Shown: positions 58,968-64,000 of the stretch, one piece after another
Layout: each line of letters starts with the position of its first letter
Position numbering within the stretch: position 1 is the stretch's first letter
DNA from: RU20A sp042610495
GTDB taxonomy: Bacteria; Pseudomonadota; Alphaproteobacteria; Rhizobiales; Rhizobiaceae
DNA: 64,000 bases
Direction of reading: 5' to 3'
Assembly: GCF_042610495.1 (NCBI RefSeq)
Contig: NZ_JBHGAP010000001.1
Location: 1 to 64,000 of the forward strand
Program-made: the position numbers and the translations under genes
The notes under the pieces: generated by a model
Databases searched by the model: none
Told to the model about the DNA's origin: nothing
Seen by the model: the letters and a program-made list of their open reading frames with translations, nothing else

Positions 58968-61187
58968 ATGATGATCCGCGGTTTCGTGAAGCGTGCGGCC
59001 TCGCTCGCCGTTCTGTCTGTTTCCGTCGTGGTGGTAATGGGTGTGGATGCCTGGGCAGCCAAGCGCGTGGCGCTGCTGATCGGCAACGAAAAGTATCAGG
59101 CCACATCGCAACTCAACAATCCGGCCAACGACGTCGGCCTGATGAAGGCCTCCTTCGAAGCGGCCGGCTTCGACAGCATCACGACCGTTGTCGACGTGAC
59201 GCGGCAGGATATGGTCAAGGCCTTGCGCGACTTCGAGGATGCCGCCACAGGCGCGGAAGTCGCCATCGTCTACTATTCCGGCCACGGCATGGAAATGAAC
59301 GGCACCAACTATCTGCTGCCCGTCGATGTGCGCCTGAAGACCGACAAGGATGTGGAAGACGAGGCAATTCCGCTTGATCGCGTCCAGCGCTCGCTGGAAG
59401 GGGCCAGCAAGCTGAAGCTCATCATTCTCGATGCCTGCCGCAACAACCCCTTCGAACAGTCGATGACGCGCTCCATTTCCACGCGTGCGGTCAGCCGCGG
59501 TCTTGCCCGCGTCGAGCCGGAAAGCGCCGATCTGCTGATCGCCTTTGCGTCCAAGGCCGGCACCGTGGCGCTGGATGGCGATGGCAAGAACAGCCCCTTC
59601 GCCACCGCCCTGTCCAAGTATCTGGTCGAGCCGGGCGTCGATGTGCGTATCGCGCTGGGCAAGGTGCGCGATCAGGTGGTGGCGGAAACGAATCGCGGCC
59701 AGGAACCCTTCGTCTACGGCTCGCTCGGCGGTGCGCAGATCTTCCTCAACATCAAGGAAGTCAACATCACCATCAACCAGGACCAGCAGGTGGCGCCGAA
59801 CGGCCAATCGGAGGCCGCCGCCGACTGGCAGAACATCCGCGACCTCGCCGATGCCGACCTTCTCAACCTTTTCATCCAGAAGCATGGCAGCGACCCGGTC
59901 TATCGCATGCTGGCCGAAAAGAAGCTGAAACTGCTCAACGAGGCGAAGGCGAACGCCACGGCAAGCCCCGATGACATCGCCTGGGAGGCGCTGAAGCAAT
60001 CGACGGACGGCGCTGCGCTGACGCGCTTTATCGAGCGCTACCCGGAAAGCCGCCACCGCGCCGAGGCCGAGCAGCAGATCGCCGCCCTCGAACCGCGCAA
60101 GGGAATCAATATTTCGCCGACCGGCAAGGACACCCAGGCCTCGCGCGACTGCTATCTGCTGGCCGGCGAGCCGCAATCCATGCCGGGCTTCCAGGGCGTC
60201 AACTTCCTGAAGATCGATGCCCAGCGCGCCATGGTCGCCTGCGCCCAGGCGGTGAACGAAAATCCCGATGACACGATGCTCGTCAACCTGCTCGGCCGTT
60301 CCCAGGATGCCGGCCGCATGTATGCCGATGCCCGCCAGAACTACCAGAAGGCCGCCGATGGCGGAAACATGTGGGCGCTGACCAACCTCGCCTGGTTCTC
60401 CGTCTACGGCACGGACGGCGCCGTCGATGTCGAGAAGGGCCGCTCCATGTTCGAGCAGGCCGCCAATGCCGGCAATGCCTATGGTCAGGCCTCGCTGGGC
60501 TGGCTCTACCGCGAAGGCTACGGCGGCATCGCGCAGAACTATGAGGAAGCGGTGAAGTGGTACCGTCTCTCCGCCGATCAGGGCTATGCCAATGCCATGG
60601 CCACCATCGGCTGGTTCTACCGCGAAGGCCTCGGCCTTCCGCAGGACTACGCCCAGTCGCTCGCCTGGTATACGAAGGCGGCCGAAGCCGGTGATGTCAG
60701 CGCCATGTCGTCGCTTGGCTGGGCCTACCAGAACGGCCTCGGCATCACCCAGGACTACAAGCAGGCCAAGGTCTGGTACGAGCGCGCCGCCAATGTCGGC
60801 GACGCCTACTCCATGGCCCTGCTCGGCTGGTTCTACGATGTCGGAAACGGCGTGGAGCAGGATTATGCCGAGGCGCGCCGCTGGTACGAGGCCGCATCGA
60901 ATGCCGGCAGCGCCTATGCCATGGGCAATCTCAGCCGTCTTTATGATTTCGGCCTGGGCATCCAGTCCGACGCCAAGGAGGCAGCCCGCTGGGCAGCCGC
61001 GAGCGTGGAGGGCGGCGACCAGGGCAAATATGACGAACTGAAGGGCCAGCCCAACAATTTCACCCCCGACTTCCGACGCGAAATGCAGGCGCTGCTGAAG
61101 GAACGTGGCTATTACACCGGCCCCATCGACGGCGATTTCGGGGCCTCCACGCTCAACGCCATCGACCGCCTGAAGAACAGAGGCTGA
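58968..61187 (+). CDS. Exported caspase-like (C14) protein with Sel1 repeats
   Basis: A 739-residue protein. Signal peptide (ASLAVLSVSVVVVMGVDAWA), then a caspase/metacaspase-type domain: KRVALLIGNEKYQATSQLNN, catalytic His106 in VYYSGHGMEMNGTNYLLP and Cys157 in LIILDACRNNPF. The middle is helical (residues 280-390). Residues about 440-700 contain at least six Sel1-like repeats (SLGWLYREGYGGIAQNYEEA, TIGWFYREGLGLPQDYAQSL), and the end EMQALLKERGYYTGPIDGDF is a peptidoglycan-binding-like repeat. Both dyad residues are present, so peptidase activity is plausible, in the periplasm. Partner or substrate unknown. Start chosen at agggggt; an earlier ATG at 58941 is possible. Confidence 0.8.
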   Translation: MMIRGFVKRAASLAVLSVSVVVVMGVDAWAAKRVALLIGNEKYQATSQLNNPANDVGLMKASFEAAGFDSITTVVDVTRQDMVKALRDFEDAATGAEVAIVYYSGHGMEMNGTNYLLPVDVRLKTDKDVEDEAIPLDRVQRSLEGASKLKLIILDACRNNPFEQSMTRSISTRAVSRGLARVEPESADLLIAFASKAGTVALDGDGKNSPFATALSKYLVEPGVDVRIALGKVRDQVVAETNRGQEPFVYGSLGGAQIFLNIKEVNITINQDQQVAPNGQSEAAADWQNIRDLADADLLNLFIQKHGSDPVYRMLAEKKLKLLNEAKANATASPDDIAWEALKQSTDGAALTRFIERYPESRHRAEAEQQIAALEPRKGINISPTGKDTQASRDCYLLAGEPQSMPGFQGVNFLKIDAQRAMVACAQAVNENPDDTMLVNLLGRSQDAGRMYADARQNYQKAADGGNMWALTNLAWFSVYGTDGAVDVEKGRSMFEQAANAGNAYGQASLGWLYREGYGGIAQNYEEAVKWYRLSADQGYANAMATIGWFYREGLGLPQDYAQSLAWYTKAAEAGDVSAMSSLGWAYQNGLGITQDYKQAKVWYERAANVGDAYSMALLGWFYDVGNGVEQDYAEARRWYEAASNAGSAYAMGNLSRLYDFGLGIQSDAKEAARWAAASVEGGDQGKYDELKGQPNNFTPDFRREMQALLKERGYYTGPIDGDFGASTLNAIDRLKNRG

Positions 61188-61319
61188 CGAAACCGCGCCG
61201 TGGGGCAGGGCGGACGCAGAGCCGCCCCGCCGCCCGATCGGCGCCTTGCCACCTTTTCGGGGAAATGCACCAGAATTTCCTTGCAAAGCCGGCGCGACGC
61301 AACTAGTTCAGACCCGGAC

Positions 61320-61409
61320 GGAGAGGTGGCCGAGTGGTCGAAGGCGCTCCCCTGCTAAGGGAGTATACCGGAAACGGTATCGAGGGTTCGAATCCCTTCT
61401 TCTCCGCCA
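61320..61409 (+). tRNA. tRNA-Ser(GCU)
   Basis: The cloverleaf is complete: acceptor ggagagg pairs with cttctcc (one G-U), D arm with gccgagtggtcgaaggc, anticodon stem ctccc/gggag with loop ctgctaa (anticodon GCU, codons AGC/AGU), long variable arm (tataccggaaacggtatc) typical of serine tRNAs, T arm with ggttcgaatcc, discriminator G and encoded CCA. Confidence 0.97.
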
Positions 61410-61513
61410 CTCCGAATGTTCTCCACCCTTCTGAATGTGTGACATCCAAATTGCCCGATGGCGATCGTGATCGGAAGGTCGCCGATTTGCCCGCCGGCTT
61501 GCATGGGCCTGCC

Positions 61514-62305
61514 ATGACGACATCCTTTTCGACGATCGGCTTCATCGGCACGGGAGCCATCACCGACGCCATGGTGCGCGGTCTCATGGCTGATCCGCCG
61601 GCCGCCGCGCGCATTCTGGTGTCGCCACGCAATGCCGAGACCGCAGCGCGCCTTGCGGCCGACTTCGCCGCCGTGGAGATCGCGCCGGACAACCAGGCGA
61701 TCGTTGATGCCGCCGATATGGTCGTGCTGGCAATCCGTCCGCAAGTCGCTGCAGACGTTGTGCGCGGCCTTCGATTTCGCCCTGGCCAATCCGTGGTCAG
61801 TCTGGTGGCGGCCGTCGATCGGGAGACTGTTCAAAGCTGGATCGGAACGCCCGTTCGACTGACCCAGGCGATTCCGCTTCCCTTCGTCGCCCGCCGCAGC
61901 GGCGCGACGGCAATCTTCCCCCCGGATGATCAGGCCGCGCAGCTCTTCGCGGCGATCGGAACGCCTGTCGAGTGTACGACGCGCGACGAGTACCAGCTGC
62001 TCGCGGCCGCAAGTGCGCTCATGGCAACGTATTTCGGCATCATGGACGAGACGGTCCGCTGGCTCGGCGCCAAAGGCCTGCCGGATGCGGCGGCGCGCAC
62101 CTATGTGAGCACGCTCTTTTCGGATCTTTCGGTGTCTGCCCGCGAGACCGACATGCCGTCCTTTGCCGAACTCAGCCGCGACTACGCCACGAAAGGCGGG
62201 TTGAACGAGCAGGCTCACGCCGATTTTCGCCGCCACGGAGGCGCGGCGGCGCTGACGGCCGCGCTGGACCGGGTGCTGGCACGTATCAAGGGCGAGCCCT
62301 TCTGA
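61514..62305 (+). CDS. Pyrroline-5-carboxylate reductase-like protein (ProC family)
   Basis: A 263-residue dinucleotide-binding reductase. N-terminal Rossmann start STIGFIGTGAITDAMVRGLM, LVSPRNAETAARLAADF, the ADMVVLAIRPQVAADVVRGL region and the C-terminal YATKGGLNEQAHADF in place of the usual SPGGT of true ProC. It reduces an imine such as pyrroline-5-carboxylate to proline, or is a paralogue with another imine. The start codon has a weak ribosome site and lies 105 bases after tRNA-Ser. Confidence 0.78.
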   Translation: MTTSFSTIGFIGTGAITDAMVRGLMADPPAAARILVSPRNAETAARLAADFAAVEIAPDNQAIVDAADMVVLAIRPQVAADVVRGLRFRPGQSVVSLVAAVDRETVQSWIGTPVRLTQAIPLPFVARRSGATAIFPPDDQAAQLFAAIGTPVECTTRDEYQLLAAASALMATYFGIMDETVRWLGAKGLPDAAARTYVSTLFSDLSVSARETDMPSFAELSRDYATKGGLNEQAHADFRRHGGAAALTAALDRVLARIKGEPF

Positions 62306-62528
62306 AGGGAAGGCCGAAGCGGCGGGCGACCTCGCCATCGGTTCAAACCGAACACTTCACAGACCACAATGGCGATCGCACCGGCTGGCCTCGCCCTTGC
62401 GATGCGCCGACGGAGCGCGTGACACGCCGGCCGACACCGCCGTGTGGGCGGGGGTGCTCGGCGCACCTCCGCCCTGACACGTTTTGCCGGGCACTCGTCG
62501 GCTGCTGGAGCGATCCGGCAGCCTGAGC

Positions 62529-63464
62529 TCAGGACAGCCGGATTTCCCGCTGGCTCGCCTTTTCGAGGACCGGGATGCAGATTGCCAGATCGCCGGAGGC
62601 GAGGTGGGCATAGCGCATGGTCATCGTCAGCGTCTGGTGGCCAAGCCACATCTGGACGCGGCGGATGTCGATTCCGCCGCGCACGAGACGGGAGGCACAG
62701 GTGTGGCGCAGCACGTGCGGCACCAGATCCTTGTCATGCGACAGCCCGATCTGCTGGCGTGCCTTCAGCCAGGTCTTTCGGAACTGCTGCCTATCGATCC
62801 CGTAGAAGGGGCCAAGCGAGCGGCCGCCGGACGCCGCAATCGCCTTTTGTGCCCGCTCGGTGAGCGGCACGGACCGGCTGCGCCCGGACTTTGTGATCCA
62901 GAAGGTCGCCATCCGGCCGTGAATGTCGTTCCAGCGAAGCCCGAGCGCCTCGCCGAAGCGCGCGCCGGTATCGACCAGAAAGATGCACAGGCGCCGGAAG
63001 ATATCCGACATCGCGCCGATGGCGGAAAACAGACGTTCTTCCTCCTCCTGCTCCAGAAACCGGATCCGGCCCTGCCGCTCCTTCTGGCGGGTAAACTCCG
63101 GCAGAGGCCCGATATCGCCCATGCGATAGGCCTTGCGCAAAAGCTTACTCAGCGCGCTCAGCTTGCGATTGACCGTCGCATTGCTGTTACCGGCTTCCTT
63201 CAGGCGCGACACCGCATCATCCAGCATGCGCTGCGAAAACTGCAGGAACCGCGGGGCCCTCAGCTTCATATGGATGTCGGTGATGAAGGCGGTCACATTG
63301 GACCGGTGGCGCCCGTCTTCCCAAAGCACGGCGCCGTAGCGGTCGAGCAATTCAAGAAGGTCGGTCGCCTCCACATCGTCGCTGCCGCCGGCCGCTATCC
63401 TCGTCGTCAGCACGGCGGTGTCAAAAGCGCTTCGTGAAGCTGCTTCCATGGACTTGTATGGCAT
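62529..63464 (-). CDS. Tyrosine recombinase/phage-type integrase
   Basis: A 311-residue tyrosine recombinase with all catalytic residues: Arg169 (VDTGARFGEALGLRWND), Lys192, His250-x-x-Arg253 (PHVLRHTCASRL), His276 (WLGHQTLTM) and nucleophile Tyr285 (MRYAHL). The N-terminal SAM-like core-binding domain is at about 50-130. ggtgagg lies before the ATG. No excisionase, phage or conjugation gene accompanies it in the window, and its direction points to the ProC-like gene and tRNA-Ser. It may be a remnant of a mobile element or a stand-alone recombinase. Confidence 0.85.
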   Translation of the reverse strand: MPYKSMEAASRSAFDTAVLTTRIAAGGSDDVEATDLLELLDRYGAVLWEDGRHRSNVTAFITDIHMKLRAPRFLQFSQRMLDDAVSRLKEAGNSNATVNRKLSALSKLLRKAYRMGDIGPLPEFTRQKERQGRIRFLEQEEEERLFSAIGAMSDIFRRLCIFLVDTGARFGEALGLRWNDIHGRMATFWITKSGRSRSVPLTERAQKAIAASGGRSLGPFYGIDRQQFRKTWLKARQQIGLSHDKDLVPHVLRHTCASRLVRGGIDIRRVQMWLGHQTLTMTMRYAHLASGDLAICIPVLEKASQREIRLS

Positions 63465-63687
63465 TGAAAAGCCTCACCATCTTCCCATCCTCAACCGTTA
63501 GTTCGATTAGCGAGATGTGCGCGGCCGACAGCAGAAGCGCCACTAGGACGCTATACCTGCCCCGACACACCGCAGAGCCCCAACTCAATCTTGCTAATTC
63601 AGAAACTAATTCATGAGGATTTCAGAACTCAATCTCTGCGTTGGCCCCCTCAAGCACAAATTGCATTCGTGTTGCAAATGGGTAACG

Positions 63688-63713
63688 CCCGCGCAATCCA
63701 TAGATTGCGCGGG
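63688..63713. repeat. Perfect 10-bp inverted repeat upstream of the porin end
   Basis: cccgcgcaat (63688-63697) and attgcgcggg (63704-63713) around a six-base loop. It lies between the integrase promoter region and the porin terminator and may be a bidirectional terminator or part of an attachment region; neither is shown. Confidence 0.45.
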
Positions 63714-63729
63714 TGTCACAAGTGTGAAA

Positions 63730-63751
63730 GGCACCCCGTGTGAGGGGCGTC
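63730..63751 (-). terminator. Terminator of the porin gene
   Basis: On the minus strand gacgcccc and ggggtgcc (with one G-U pair) form a stem around tcacac, six bases after the stop codon, followed by tttcaca. Confidence 0.7.
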
Positions 63752-63756
63752 TTTTA

Positions 63757-64000
63757 TTAGAAGTCGCGCTGCAGGCGGATGAAGCCGGTGGTGACGTCGC
63801 CCGTACGGTCGTTGTCCGTGTAATTCACGGTCAGCTTGGTCTTCAGGCCGTCGGTGATCTTGTAGTCGACGGTCAGACCGGCGCGCCACTGGTCGACACC
63901 GTTCACGAAGGCAACATCGCTCCAGTACTGAGCAGCCGGGGTGATCGTGAGCTTGTCGGTTGCCTTGATGGCGAACGAGCCGGCAACGGTCCATTCGGCG
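63757..64000 (-). CDS. ropA: RopA-type porin, C-terminal 80 residues (5' end outside window)
   Basis: The minus-strand frame reads AEWTVAGSFAIKATDKLTIT, AAQYWSDVAFVNGVDQWRAG, LTVDYKITDGLKTKLTVNYT and ends TGFIRLQRDF. Alternating hydrophobic strands and a terminal Phe are the signature of outer-membrane porins, and the Asn/Asp/Tyr-rich strand endings match the rhizobial Porin_2 (RopA/Omp) family. Codon use is strongly biased, as in abundantly expressed genes. The rest lies beyond the window. Confidence 0.8.
   Translation of the reverse strand, partial: AEWTVAGSFAIKATDKLTITPAAQYWSDVAFVNGVDQWRAGLTVDYKITDGLKTKLTVNYTDNDRTGDVTTGFIRLQRDF

Noticed and set aside
58911..61286. Minus-strand open frame of 791 codons opposite the caspase-like gene
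   Set aside because: Its apparent repeats only mirror the Sel1 array on the coding strand.
61320..63464. Genomic island inserted at tRNA-Ser
   Set aside because: The gene next to the tRNA is a ProC-like core gene and no repeated tRNA 3' end was seen within the window; evidence is not sufficient to call an island.

Overview
The window is high-GC DNA from an alphaproteobacterium of the Rhizobiaceae (Rhizobium, Agrobacterium, Sinorhizobium or Shinella group; the genus cannot be fixed from sequence reading alone). This rests on a rhizobial order of landmark genes: a gene transfer agent (GTA) cluster next to feuN-feuP-feuQ, then ccmI-ccmE-ccmF-ccmH, degP, a two-component pair, glnE, a PdhS/CbrA-type kinase and pepN. 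A RopA-type porin and RIME-like intergenic palindromes fit as well. Positions 1-12300 hold a Rhodobacter-type GTA structural cluster: capsid remnant, head-tail connector, damaged head-tail adaptor, tail terminator, tail tube, two chaperone-type proteins, tape measure, distal tail protein, hub, NlpC/P60 peptidase and the 1290-residue megatron. It is unusual in three ways. The capsid gene has lost its 5' half beside the end of an ISL3-type insertion sequence. The adaptor gene has an internal deletion and frameshift, and the preceding stop codon is missing, so three genes share one open frame. Two toxin-antitoxin modules sit between the structural genes: MntA/HepT (minus strand) between capsid and connector, and BrnT/BrnA (plus strand, followed by a strong terminator) between tail terminator and tail tube. 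I read this as a decaying or remodelled GTA carrying addiction cargo. It is the most interesting part of the window. Positions 12300-36500 are mostly core genome: envelope signalling (feuN/feuPQ, degP with a two-component pair), cytochrome c maturation, nitrogen control (glnE), a cell-cycle type kinase, aminopeptidase N, two transporters, a cluster of very short genes, and a divergent uracil-DNA glycosylase-like protein. Positions 36600-49600 hold a cytoplasmic FIST-chemoreceptor fusion, ETF-quinone oxidoreductase behind a palindromic operator, MgtE, an L,D-transpeptidase lipoprotein, an alcohol dehydrogenase divergent from its HxlR regulator, an MFS exporter, a DoxX-like protein, a lipid kinase, and the first half of a polyamine pair. 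Positions 49700-64000 hold a putrescine-type aminotransferase (divergent from a glutamine-synthetase-like ligase), a third toxin-antitoxin module (VapBC), AMP nucleosidase, YnfA, two short exported proteins, a DUF2147 protein, a Sel1 protein, a HisC-like aminotransferase, two PilZ-like proteins flanking a DUF2177 membrane protein, a large exported caspase-like/Sel1 protein, tRNA-Ser(GCU), a ProC-like reductase, an orphan tyrosine recombinase and the 3' end of a porin gene. No CRISPR array, rRNA operon or replication origin was seen.
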